DNA from: Sthenelais limicola
Taxonomy: Eukaryota; Annelida; Polychaeta; Phyllodocida; Sigalionidae
Reading direction: 5' to 3'
DNA length: 64,000 nt
Assembly: GCA_942159475.1 (NCBI GenBank)
Contig: OW804096.1
Span: 12,077,871 to 12,141,870 of the forward strand
The notes beneath the pieces were generated by a model. That model ran no database searches and was not told the DNA's origin. It saw only the letters and a list, made by a program, of their open reading frames with translations. Positions 1-9,730 of the stretch are shown piece by piece. The translations under genes and the position numbers were made by a program. Position 1 is the stretch's first letter. The number at the start of each line of letters is the position of its first letter.

Positions 1-1547
1 TTGGTAACTAATTTAGAATTCCCCTTTTTTGGAATGGGAACTACAGTCGCTCTTTTCCAACTTTTGGGCAGAGCGCCTTGGGTTACAGAGAGATTTAACA
101 AGTGGACCATCTGTACTTTCAGTGACTTGAGGAGGTATACATAAATTTTCATAGGTATGTCATCGCATCCCGATGATTTGGATACGTCTAAGTTGTCGAT
201 CAGTTCAAGTAAGGTATCTTCTGTTAACAATATATAATCAGTATTCGCATTCCCAATGTTGGTTGGGGTTAAAACTTGATTTCCTACAACTGGTAGGGAG
301 TCAGAGATCTTAGCACCTATGTTTGCAAAGAACGTATTGATAACACTAGGTATATTTTTGGCATCGGCCATCTGTGCAGTTGTTGGGTCAATTAAATTAG
401 TTATCTTGGTTTGATGACTTTTAAATGGCAAGTAGTTATTAAGTATTTGCCAGAACTTCTTATAATCATGATGGTGTCTATTGAGTTGTTGTTGGATATA
501 ATTACTTTTAGCTGTGTTCACCTGATTGTTAACTAGATTACGGAAATGGATAGCTCTTAACCTATAATCATGTCTATGTGTTCGCCGGTATTTCTTAAAA
601 AATTTATCTCTATTATAAGCTAAGTGCAGCAAGTCGTCTGTGTACCATGGTGGCTTGACTTTTTTCGACTTGTAACCTTTTTTAGGACACAACTTATCGG
701 TTATATCTAACATATATGTATGGATGATGTTCCAAGCATGATTCAGGTCCTCAGATAGTAAGAATTCGTCCCAGTCTGTTATTTTCCTAACCTCATCGTC
801 AATATTTTGTTGGCTTAGGCGTGTAGTGGCTCGGGCCATAAAGTTGCATTTTTCGTATTTCTCTCTTGCTTTCTTTTTAATGTAGAAGATAAGGTAGTGG
901 TCACTTAGGTTATATTCAACTACTCCACATGTCATGATATGAGTTACGTTGGTAATAATATTGTCAATGGTTGAATATTTCCCATTTAAACCTAGACGAG
1001 TGGGTTTATTAATGAGTAGTTTTAAGTATTTGTCATGTACCATTGATAGTAGATCTTTACAATGAGTTTCACTATCTTCTTTAGTATCGATATTTATGTC
1101 ACCCATAATAGACAACTCAGTATGGGGGTACTTGTCCTTGACATTGTCAATAAGGTCATTCATTAAGTCAATAAAATCTTTAACACCTGAGGATGGAGGC
1201 CGGTATACATTAATGAGGATTAATTTCTTCTTGTGTACATATTTAATGTGTAGTACTTGTACCTCCATAATGTCAGTGGAGGAAGATAACTGAAGGTCGA
1301 CTTCATAGTCTAGTATATTATGGATATAAGCACACAGGCCTCCACCTATCTTGTTAGGTCTGTCTAATCTCTCTAAGTTATAATTATCCAGTTGTATATT
1401 GTTACTTGAAATTTTTGGCTGTAGCCATGTTTCACCGAATAAAATAACATCCGCATGTAGTCGGGACATATCTATACTTAACTGGTTCCATTTTGGTAAT
1501 AAGGATCTAATATTCACACAGCCATATATAACTGTGTCCTCACATAT
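1..1547 (-). CDS. Non-LTR retrotransposon ORF2, endonuclease plus start of reverse transcriptase (partial, runs off left edge)
   Basis: Reading the minus strand from 1547, I find no stop codon in 515 codons down to the window edge. The N-terminal half is an APE-type endonuclease: NIRSLLPKW near 1485-1512, GETWL near 1422-1436 (catalytic Glu), GGGLCAYI near 1326-1350, NVYRPPSS near 1188-1212, GDIND-type GDINID at 1086-1103 and SDHYL near 891-905 (catalytic Asp-His). A linker with PPWYTDDL follows, then the first RT blocks: KSSGCDDIP near 165-190 and WKRATVVPIPKKGEF ending near 15. This order is that of ORF2 in jockey-superfamily LINEs (CR1, L2, Daphne and relatives), which nick target DNA and reverse-transcribe their RNA. 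The clade is not resolved because the RT core lies outside. The first in-frame ATG (1467-1469) falls inside the endonuclease after a conserved motif, so the true start is unclear. An open frame of this length suggests a young copy. Confidence 0.93.
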   Translation of the reverse strand, partial: MCEDTVIYGCVNIRSLLPKWNQLSIDMSRLHADVILFGETWLQPKISSNNIQLDNYNLERLDRPNKIGGGLCAYIHNILDYEVDLQLSSSTDIMEVQVLHIKYVHKKKLILINVYRPPSSGVKDFIDLMNDLIDNVKDKYPHTELSIMGDINIDTKEDSETHCKDLLSMVHDKYLKLLINKPTRLGLNGKYSTIDNIITNVTHIMTCGVVEYNLSDHYLIFYIKKKAREKYEKCNFMARATTRLSQQNIDDEVRKITDWDEFLLSEDLNHAWNIIHTYMLDITDKLCPKKGYKSKKVKPPWYTDDLLHLAYNRDKFFKKYRRTHRHDYRLRAIHFRNLVNNQVNTAKSNYIQQQLNRHHHDYKKFWQILNNYLPFKSHQTKITNLIDPTTAQMADAKNIPSVINTFFANIGAKISDSLPVVGNQVLTPTNIGNANTDYILLTEDTLLELIDNLDVSKSSGCDDIPMKIYVYLLKSLKVQMVHLLNLSVTQGALPKSWKRATVVPIPKKGNSKLVT

Positions 1548-1656
1548 CTAACTCATATCAAATAATTATACTCACCTCCTCGGCCCCGAGGACCCAATAC
1601 AATTCTTTAACCCTCCCTCCACTTCCCTAATTACAAAATCCTGGCTCTTTTGGGCC

Positions 1657-2214
1657 TTTATTATATCATTATATAATTAATTATAATTATCTCTCCTAAT
1701 TATACTACAATATCACATTAATAGTTACCTTACATGTAACTCACCTGATTGATTTTTATGTAAATAAAACTCAATTTCCCATAACCTCTCTCCACTTGTG
1801 TGTTCGGGGTTAGGGTGGCGCTCCCGTAATAATGTAGTCATCGCATAAGTGATGATGTGGTATTGCGGCGCCACCTGGACTCAAGCACACAACCCATATC
1901 CCTCAATAATACACTCATGCGCCCCTAACGGCTCTACACCCTCACCCCTCACTTTCTCCTTCTCCTCGCTCCCCTCACCACCTATATATATTTTTCTCTT
2001 CCCTCCCACCCTCACCTATCAACATATATCCAAGGGGCCATTTATTATATCATTATATAATTAATTATAATTATCTCTCCTAATTATACTACAATATCAC
2101 ATTAATAGTTACCTTACATGTAACTCACCTGATTGATTTTTATGTAAATAAAACTCAATTTCCCATAACCTCTCTCCACTTGTGTGTTCGGGGTTAGGGT
2201 GGCGCTCCCGTAAT
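1657..2214 (-). repeat. Tandem monomers at the 5' end of the non-LTR element
   Basis: Bases 1657-1830 and 2041-2214 are a direct repeat of 174 bp, apparently identical, at an exact offset of 384 with no indel. On the minus strand this reads as one complete 384-bp monomer (2214 to 1831) followed by a partial one (1830 to 1657), 109 bp upstream of the open ORF2 frame. Repeated 5' monomers are known to act as promoters in some LINEs; that role here is inferred from position only. Confidence 0.7.
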
Positions 2215-2284
2215 ATGGCCTGCATTTTAAAGCCAAGAGTAGGTGGGAGGGGGTGATGCGGTAGAGTTAAAGTTATCTGAAATA

Positions 2285-2400
2285 AAATATAGAAACACTT
2301 GTCCTTAATGTTTACTATCATTAGAATCAGCTTTGTCTCATCTTTTTAAATATGATGATATCTCAAAATCCATTTTTAGTGACTTGTGACTCAATTCTGA
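2285..2400 (-). mobile_element. MITE-B fragment
   Basis: Matches one end of the family seen intact at 21721-22108 in reverse orientation: a stretch containing ATGATGATATCTCAAAATCC and then GTGACTTGTGACTCA. The outer TIR is lost. Confidence 0.45.
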
Positions 2401-3250
2401 GCAGTAATGTCTGGATTTGTCTCTCAACTATAAACCCTTCATTCATGAAAGTTACTTACAGCAACATTTCCTATTATATTATATTTGGTAGGGACTTGGT
2501 TTAGTACTACTTGTGGTGCTATTCAGCCTACAGAAGTGGGAGGAAGATCATGGTTATTTTGTACTGAATTATTGCCAGAATTCTAAATGATAAACAACAA
2601 AATTATTGAAATTACACCCCTTCAGACTGAATCTTCATATGGAATCCTTGTGTGGTAATTTGTACCAGTTCAACGCATGTGGTATGACTTCCTGTCCCCA
2701 GTAAACATAGCCATATAAGGTAAGTATAGCAACATGGGAGTAAATATAGAACTTAAATTCAAAAGTGGTACACTATTGAACTGTCCTCGATGTTTGTTTT
2801 TTTCGTAAACCACTCGCCTATTGTCTTGTGGGCCACGAAAAAACAAATATCTTGGACAGTGCAATAGTGTCCCTTGTACCACATTATCATCAGGTTCTAT
2901 CTATATAAAGTATTAGGATGGGCACAGGGAATGATGACGTCTACACATATAAAGATATACATGTAAGGTTCTAGCTGTGGCTTAATCCCTTTATTTCCAT
3001 CTCTCCCGATCCACCACTGCCTTCCCTATGGGGAAGGAGGTGGGAATTCTCCGATTTGTTTAATGGCTGGGGACGGTGGTTATATATGGTGGTTATATAT
3101 AATGCAAGAACGGGAGAAGCCCCCAAGGCGCATGGAAATATAAAACCGATTTCTCGTCGTAGATTTCACCACCGGCCACACCGGCCATATTGGGAGAACC
3201 ATGCTTTATATGTGCCACACAACATGCAGTAGCTGGTTATGTATGGATTA
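2401..3250. other. Stretch without a recognised gene
   Basis: I see no coding exon or RNA gene here. It holds the foldback at 2765-2882 and otherwise unique AT-rich sequence. Confidence 0.5.
2765..2882. repeat. Foldback (long hairpin) element
   Basis: Starts GTGGTACA and ends TGTACCAC. The arms also pair over CACTATTG, CTGTCC and a TTTGTTTTTTTCGT / ACGAAAAAACAAA block, about 43-48 bp per arm with a few mismatches and a short loop. Probably a small foldback or MITE; only one copy is seen in this window. Confidence 0.65.
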
Positions 3251-3251
3251 G

Positions 3252-3784
3252 GTCGTGGGAAAATGTATAATCGCCAGTTCTACACATTTAGTGAGTTCTG
3301 CTAAATTTGAATTCAATTATGGATATGGGCCAGGTCGTCATTAAATATGTGCAGCTCTACATTTTTTGGTAAATTTTGAAAGTTCAAGGCTGTACAAATT
3401 CACTCTAGGTCCAAACCCGCAGATCAGATAAGAATATTATGTCAGTGATTAGACGCCTACTTCGCTAATCGGTTTCCTGACCTAGGACTCGGCGTTCTAA
3501 TGGGAATATAAAGGCATGTTACGGTCTTAATGGAATCATAATGGCACTTTGCGGTTTGAGGCGAGAGGCTTTTCCTTCATTTGAAGGGACTCTCTCAACT
3601 TTGGGGCTAGACCGAATTATAAATAGTAGGTATATATGAGTATATTTGGTCCTTGTGTTGATTCGAACACACTGCTTGGCTATATATGTTTCATTGTATT
3701 TTGAACCTCATTTATGTCTACCATTTGAGTTATTTGAGTAGATTGGTGAATGCGAATTGTACATTTTTTGATAACCTGACCCAA
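3252..3784 (+). mobile_element. MITE-A copy split by a MITE-C
   Basis: The left part (3252-3310) resembles the start of MITE-A, including CTACACATTTAGT. The right part (3616-3784) is a good match to its second half and ends ACCTGACCC. MITE-C sits between them at 3403-3611. The left TIR is degenerate. Confidence 0.55.
3403..3611 (+). mobile_element. MITE-C copy
   Basis: About 200-bp family with imperfect TIRs, CTCTAGGTCCAAA on the left and TTTGGGGCTAGA on the right. Internal landmarks are CAGATCAGATAAGAAT, ACTCGGCGTT, ATGGCACTTTGCGGT and TTGAAGGGACTCTCTCAAC. Other copies lie at 11335, 14375 and 46232, with a fragment at 34201. Confidence 0.75.
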
Positions 3785-4146
3785 ATCCAGTAAGGTCTTA
3801 TTCCAGCAAGATCATTAGTACATGAATCACCCGGATGCTTTTTTCATTGGCAAATAAAGATAATTAGATATTCAGTGGTATCATGAATATAATATTAAAT
3901 GCATTATCCGAGAAGTAAGATAATTAAGACTGCCATTCTCATTCTGAATTAAACTTTCTCAATCATTAAACTTCCTGAAGTGTTCGGAATGAAGTATGCC
4001 AAATATATTTCTCCGCTTCTTATGCTAATAACTTTCGACAGAAATCAACATAATAGAGCCACCCTCTTTTGTTCCCCATTTTTAATGGGAAATTCTGAAT
4101 TCCAAGCCAACATTTATCAATATTCAGAGGCGGGACAGCTGCATGT

Positions 4147-4381
4147 GGGTCAGATTTTCAGAAAATGTACAATTGGCTGCTGTACACATTTTGTAAATTC
4201 TGCAAAATTAGGCTGCAATTTGGCCAATATTAGGTAAATTCGAGTATATTCGGCATTGAATTGATTCTAGCAATCGGTCTGGCTAGGTTGAACTGTATTT
4301 TCAACTTTACTTTCGTCTGAAATTTGGGTTATTTGAGAAGATTGGCGAAGTTGAATTGTACAGTTTCTGAAAATCTGACCC
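4147..4381 (+). mobile_element. MITE-A copy (235 bp)
   Basis: Complete element from GGGTCAGATTTTCAG to CTGAAAATCTGACCC. The flanks ATGT and ATAT are a one-mismatch 4-bp target duplication. Interior is of the subtype with GGCTGCAATTTGG and TCTAGCAATC (subtype 1). Confidence 0.9.
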
Positions 4382-4596
4382 ATATAGGCAAGTTTGACTA
4401 CAAAGTCTTGGTAGATGAGTCATTGACGGAGTCTATGCCAGGTCTTTGAATCATGATTCACATGTTGTATTATATTGATATTGACAGCGATAATAACATG
4501 TGGGAATTGCACTTACAACTTTCATTCATTGCATGCATGGATTACAATAGAACATTTGTATGCCACAATAGGGCATTTTTATGCACACTTTTACTG

Positions 4597-4685
4597 CCGC
4601 ACTCTCAGCTAACATCGGGCAAAATGAAAGATTTTTTTTACTTTTTGTTCCGTTCGTTTCAACACTTCTAAAAGGCATTTGACCA
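4597..4685 (+). repeat. Dispersed repeat M copy
   Basis: Contains CTCAGCTAACATCGGGCAAA followed by TACTTTTTGTTCCGTTCGTT and a TCTAAAAGGCATTTGAC tail. The same block recurs at 9404, 33841, 48520 and 50868. No TIR or coding capacity is visible. Confidence 0.5.
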
Positions 4686-5527
4686 AGTTGTTGGAGGATT
4701 TTGTGCCGTTGTTTTTGCTACAGGATTTTTTTTTAAAATTACATATTATGTACATTAAATAGAAATGTTAACCTTTGAAAGCACTTTTTTGATCTTTTCA
4801 TTTTGTACCTTTTTAGGGTAATGATTAAAAACCTCACGCATTTTGCGCATTTCTATTCGCAATTACTGTGTCTATATATTGCCCACAAGGTGGCCTGTAA
4901 GTCCAAGTAGACTACATATTATTTGCTTTACTTCTTTATATCTTTATATACTTCAACACACCTTTTACCTTTTACCATTGATTTTGCTATGTCTCCTGCT
5001 ATATGGAATTATTATTACACGTGTATAGCCTTCTAACTCTAGAAAGGCTGAACCCTTGAAACGTCTCTTCTCTTCTTGTCATCCAGTATTCGGCCAGCCA
5101 TTTATTCTATAACAACACAGTCATATATAATTCAACGTGGGTTAAAGCTCTTTCCTCCTCTCCACTATTAGAACAGAGGGTTCCCATGGTTTCTAGCTCT
5201 ATGACCCATATAGTGACCCTGAGTTACTTTACATTGGTATTTCCCTGTAGATAGATTGAATCATTCCCCATGTACTGTCCCTAAATAAATGTATTTCATT
5301 TATTTAAGAAGCGATCCGAAGAGCAGGGAAGCGTTACGATTCTAAACATTTCACTGAAGAGCCTATTTGGAGCTTTTCAATCTGGAAAAAATATAATAGT
5401 ATTTCGCACTCACATGAAGCTATACATATTGGATTATGACTCAGGACGTAAAAATGTACTCTATACATTCAGTGAATTCTCCTGAAATGAAATTATAGGT
5501 ACATATATCTCAGATATATGATATGGT
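4686..5527. other. Stretch without a recognised gene
   Basis: AT-rich sequence with no convincing exon, RNA gene or repeat that recurs in this window. Confidence 0.5.
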
Positions 5528-5760
5528 GGGTCGGATTTTCAGAAAACGTACAATCTTCAGCTCAACAAATGTAGTTACTTCTTGCAAATTAAAGTGGAAT
5601 ATTTCAAATACTATGCCTATCCAAATATCTTTGGCATTGTGATGATCAAACGTATCTTTTTTAGTTTTAAACAGCATTTTGAACGTAATTTTTCTGTTAG
5701 ATTTGTATTATTTGAGAGGATTGGGGAAGGTGAATTGTACATTTTTAGAAGATTTGACCC
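5528..5760 (+). mobile_element. MITE-A copy, diverged
   Basis: Starts GGGTCGGATTTTCAG and ends in TTTGACCC. The interior is strongly diverged but keeps TATTTGAGAGGATTGG near the right end. The flanks TGGT and TGAT are a near-matching 4-bp duplication. Confidence 0.75.
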
Positions 5761-6293
5761 TGATATTGATTTAAACACCTGTATGAAGCAATATACTAAA
5801 AGAAATTCTATAAAAAAAATAGTCAGATGCGTAGATGGGTAGGATTAATGAAACAAACAGTAACAACATGTCCTTTGTTCAAAATTAAGTCTTTATTCAA
5901 TAAGTCAAAATTACAGCTTTGAACAAAACCTTTTGTCCTAACAGTTCCCGCCGCACCCCGGCCCTTTCTCTGTCTGAGTCGGCTGTGGGATGGAATTATG
6001 ATTTATCCTCACTTTCCCCTGAGACAGAGCCCGGCCTCTAACGACCACTGCCAGCATAAAAGCATGCGTTTGGTGTCATATTACCCCTTCATAATTAACA
6101 AATGAAACATCAAGCGAAGACACCCAGTAATCTTTAATTATACACTTAATATTGGTCGGGCACGAAGTGGCCACACCCCTTGCCACCCTTCAGGGCCTTG
6201 TGATATCGTTTTTGTCCAATTTACATTGCTTCCCAACCGTTTTTGTTATGATATTTTAAAGCAGTAGCCTTGGGTAGTACGAACAAGGATCAA
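5761..6293. other. Stretch without a recognised gene
   Basis: Contains a TTTATTCAATAAG stretch near 5890 that could be a minus-strand retroelement 3' end (AATAAA on the minus strand). Nothing stronger is visible. Confidence 0.4.
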
Positions 6294-6500
6294 GGGTCAG
6301 ATTTTCAGAGAATGCACTATCTACACATCCATCAAATTCTGCTAAATTAGAGTGAAACTTGATAAATAATAGGTTTATCTGAGTGTATTCTGTATTGCAT
6401 TTATTCAATAAATCTGTCTGGTTATGTTGAACTGTATTTTGAACCTGATTTTTGTCTTAAAATTGGGTTATTTGAGAGGATTGGTGAAGGGAAATTGCTA
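6294..6500 (+). mobile_element. MITE-A copy, right end lost
   Basis: Left TIR GGGTCAGATTTTCAGAGAAT is intact and the body follows subtype 2 up to GAGAGGATTGGTGAAGG, where the match stops before the right TIR. Confidence 0.75.
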
Positions 6501-7049
6501 ACCTCCAGGGTGTTAGGAAGGTGAGATGAGATAAACCGCATGGTCATTGTATGATGAGAAAAGAGGTAATACATTTTTTTATTTAGAATGTTTATACAGC
6601 AAATCAATAAGTCGAATCATTTGACGAGTATAGTCAAGTATAATGAAGATACATAGTCATTTCGCAAATCAGTTTTATCCTAGACATGGGCTCACGGGTA
6701 TATATATATAAATCCATGGACATCTAGATGGGTATTATCAAGTGTCAGAAAATAATAGATAAACAAAACAGTTGCACAAAACTGTGCATAAAAGGTTGTG
6801 AGTAGGCTATTGTAAAAACCTAGTGTTCAATTCAATTAAAAAATTCTTTATTGCTGTCGGACTTATAAGGGTCGGTCAGATATGTAACGAGCGAACAGGT
6901 CATCCAATGACTGCTGACTTCGGATCTTTGAAATGATGTTACAGAGAGTGTCATATTAATGTTATTGTTAACAAGTATGGGGTGGCGGTGTGGCATTAAT
7001 ATACCACCTGTTTACCAATATATTGCATAAACATATAATTATAATATAT
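6501..7049. other. Stretch without a recognised gene
   Basis: No exon or RNA gene recognised. Short TA-rich microsatellite near 6700; an AATAAA on the minus strand near 6853 may mark an old retroelement end. Confidence 0.4.
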
Positions 7050-7285
7050 ATAGGTATGGTTGCCTTGAAATGTTCAATCGGCAGATACTCCTGTAAAGCA
7101 GTAAATTCCGCTAAATTAGGGTGTGAAATGATAAATATCACACTTAGTATATTTGAATATATTGAAATAATTGATTCAAATAATCTGTTTGGTTATGTTC
7201 ATCTGTATGTTGAGTATAGTGTTTGTCTTGAATTAGTGTTTTGTCAGAAGTTTGCTGAAGGCGAATTGTACATTTTCTGACAACT
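7050..7285 (+). mobile_element. MITE-A copy, degenerate
   Basis: The body aligns with MITE-A over CAATCGGCAGA, AAATTCCGCTAAATTAGG, ATCTGTTTGGTTATGTTCA and GGCGAATTGTACATTTTCTG. The outer TIRs are eroded. Confidence 0.6.
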
Positions 7286-7559
7286 TCCTCCGTATTTACC
7301 CAACAAACGAATTCAGAAGCTAAGCAGGAAAATACTTGTGTAAGATGATATATTCAATTGTGAAAACCCCGAGAGAGGTCCATGAGATGAAAACAAAGCT
7401 TTACGTAATTTTGACTAATGCTTTGACTTGACAGTTCCATCGCCGGGACTGGGAAACAGATGACCGTTTCCATTAAGGCCCCTAGAAAAGGGGGAGGAGA
7501 GAGCGCTTTATGCTGCTTCTTAGCATTCCTTTTGGTTAAAATCATCGGAATAAGCCAAA

Positions 7560-7696
7560 ACCATAATTTTGCATAATTGGCTTCGTCACCATGTCGCCGT
7601 GACAGTTACTCTGCGCGAAAATTCATCAAAAAAATTCCAGTCACGTGACATGCACTGCTCTCCCCTCTGGCGGTGGGTCGGTGAGACAAAAGAAAG
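7560..7696 (+). promoter_or_regulatory. Candidate promoter and 5' UTR of a host gene
   Basis: CpG-rich island in AT-rich DNA just before the candidate first exon. It contains a TCACGTGAC E-box (about 7641-7649) of the kind bound by bHLH-ZIP factors and CTGGCGGTGGGTCGGTGAG before AAGATGGCGG. GC- and CpG-rich sequence continues to about 7980 on the other side of the exon. The promoter role is inferred. Confidence 0.35.
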
Positions 7697-7742
7697 ATGG
7701 CGGAGCTATGTAAATCCGAGAAGGATTATTTGCGATTGGCAG
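7697..7742 (+). CDS. Candidate first coding exon of an unidentified host gene (partial)
   Basis: ATG in a strong start context (AAAGATGGCGG, purine at -3 and G at +4) opens 15 codons reading MAELCKSEKDYLRLA plus one base, followed by a plausible splice donor CAG/GTAATT at 7743. The setting is a CpG-rich patch with an E-box, as seen at the start of housekeeping genes. I cannot assign a family from 15 residues and did not find the next exon, which would have to begin in phase 1 and may lie beyond repeat-filled intron sequence. It could be chance; cDNA would settle it. Confidence 0.35.
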
Positions 7743-8307
7743 GTAATTATTCCTTATCACATGTGTCCAGTGGGGTATTACACATGCGCACAACCCACCT
7801 GAAAGACCGGAAGTGGGCTGAGGGTGGCGCCCCCTATCCTCAAGGCCCTTAATATCGCCCCAAACAACGGCCTCGGAGTCACGTGTTATTTACGAAATTT
7901 GAATTTGTGTAGCGAGACCTTGAGGGCAGGATTTGGCGACGCGGTGCAGGGGGAGGGTGTGCGCGCGGGGGAAGAGCAAATTACCATCTTCCCTTAATTA
8001 CAGTTCATATTCTTGACTAGCCATCAGACTAAAATTGAATAATAATACCTCCCCGGCTGAATTTGAGATGTCACATTAGACCCCCCTCTGGAGGGTTTTA
8101 TCAGCGTGTAGCATGCCTCCAATACGTCCATGTCAATGTCAGCAGAACAAAGTGAAGTCCAAAGTGTGAAACACGAATTTTGACTTAATTCTATTCAGTG
8201 AAATAACTAAAAGATTAGCTTCTATGAAGTTTTACTGACTTAATAATCAATCAATAATACCACCACCACACCCTCTCAAGCAACCTTTATGTGGGCGTAG
8301 TCACATC
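7743..8307. other. GC-rich then AT-rich stretch, no gene recognised
   Basis: 7800-7980 is GC-rich with CpGs and may belong to the promoter island or first intron. 7980-8307 shows nothing recognisable. Confidence 0.4.
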
Positions 8308-8420
8308 AAATGTACTATTTGCTTTCGCCAATGAAATGATCCAAATTACAGACAAAAATGAGATTTAACATAGAGTTCAACATAACCAAACCGACTCTCT
8401 GAATCAATGCAATACAAAAT
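8308..8420 (-). mobile_element. MITE-A fragment
   Basis: Reverse-oriented body piece from TTCGCCAATGAAATGATCC to TTGAATCAATGCAATAC-like sequence; both TIRs are missing or truncated. Confidence 0.5.
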
Positions 8421-8560
8421 AAAATAAGAAAAGAGATTTCTTTAAGGTCATTACAAAAGCTGAAAACTGAAAATTTCCTGGACATGCATTTCTTGTATTC
8501 CCCTCTTGGTAACATAGCATTCTCTTCTTTATGCATGTATTACACAATATGTATAGTAAA

Positions 8561-8818
8561 GGGTGAAATCTTCAGAAAATGTACAATTCACCTTCACCAA
8601 TCCTCTGAAATAACCCAAATTTCAGACGAAAACAAAGTTCAAAATACAGTTCAACCTAAGTTCAAAATACAGTTCAACCTAACCAAACAGATTGCTAGAA
8701 TCAATGCAATGCTGAATATTCTCGAATTTACCTAGTATTGGCCATATTTCATCCTAATTCAGCAGACTTTACTAAATGTATGCAGTTGCCAATTGTACAT
8801 TTTCTGAAAATCTGACCC
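8561..8818 (-). mobile_element. MITE-A copy with internal tandem duplication
   Basis: Runs from GGGTGAAATCTTCAG to GAAAATCTGACCC. At about 8636-8684 the segment AAGTTCAAAATACAGTTCAA is present twice in tandem, which explains the extra length over the usual 235 bp. Confidence 0.85.
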
Positions 8819-8819
8819 A

Positions 8820-8907
8820 TATATATTCATCTATTTCAGCCAAGTTTAGCAATCATTACTTAATGTGTAGAGCTGCCGATTGTACATTTTCAAACGATCC
8901 GACCCAC
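8820..8907 (-). mobile_element. MITE-A end fragment
   Basis: Right-end piece with GTAGAGCTGCCGATTGTACA and a degenerate CGATCCGACCC terminus, directly after the complete copy. Confidence 0.5.
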
Positions 8908-9309
8908 GTGTGGGATGATGAAATTGTTATAAAATGCTCAAACACTTTATTTCAATCAGATCCAGAGATCAGTGAACCTTTGAAAGTTTGCCCTGACACA
9001 CACACCCAACCTCTCTGTTTGGCACAGGTCTTCTGAAGATGGCGGCCTAATGGTAATTGACTCTCTTAGTATCTGGTTGTTTTAAAATGCTGATTAAAAG
9101 GTCTTCTTATCTGATTTAAGCAACATTCTCACTTAACTTTGTTCAAAAAAATAATTTTTTCTAACAAATTTTATTGACGATTTTGACAATGTTTGTTCCT
9201 TGTTGGATCCTTTTCCTTTCCCGATAAAAAAGAAACGATCTCCCAGAACTTTCATTTCTACATACGCGGTATGTTAAAATTCAGCTGTTATACATATATA
9301 GGGGCGGGG

Positions 9310-9571
9310 GCGTTTGAAAGAAAGACAATGCAGCTCTATGCATTTAGAAAATTCTGATGAAAAATGATAAATGCTAGTATATGTCATAGACATAACAAGC
9401 TTAAAGGTGCATTCTCGAATTAAAGATTTTCTACTTTTTGTTCCGTTCTTTTCCAACTCATCTAAAAGTCAGGTTGCTTATATAATGTATTTTGTACCTC
9501 CTTTATGTTTAATTTAGGATTTTTTAAAGGAATTTGTTGAGGCGAACTGTACATTTTCAAATGACTTCATC
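9310..9571 (+). mobile_element. MITE-A copy, degenerate, interrupted by repeat M
   Basis: MITE-A-like flanks (CAGCTCTATGCATTTAG on the left, GGCGAACTGTACATTTTC on the right) surround a repeat-M block at 9404-9475. Confidence 0.5.
9404..9475 (+). repeat. Dispersed repeat M copy
   Basis: Contains GCATTCTCGAATTAAAGATT then TTTGTTCCGTTCTTTTCC and CATCTAAAAGTCAGG, matching the block at 4597. Confidence 0.5.
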
Positions 9572-9619
9572 CATACATACCGTCGGGAACTTCCATCTAC
9601 ATTGTTAAGCAGTACAATC

Positions 9620-9730
9620 ATAAGATAAGATAAGATAAGATAAGATGTTTTTTATTCGTCAAAAAATAATCACAGTTACACAGAGGTAAATGAGATAGGT
9701 AAGGAAAATTGACAAAAAGGTCCACATGCC
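9620..9730 (-). mobile_element. Probable 3' end of a minus-strand LINE with (AAGAT)n tail
   Basis: On the minus strand an AATAAA signal (within 9647-9660) is followed by five copies of a pentanucleotide (9620-9646). Terminal microsatellites of this kind are known at the 3' ends of several LINE clades. No coding part is recognisable upstream, so only the 3' untranslated part would be present. Confidence 0.4.
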
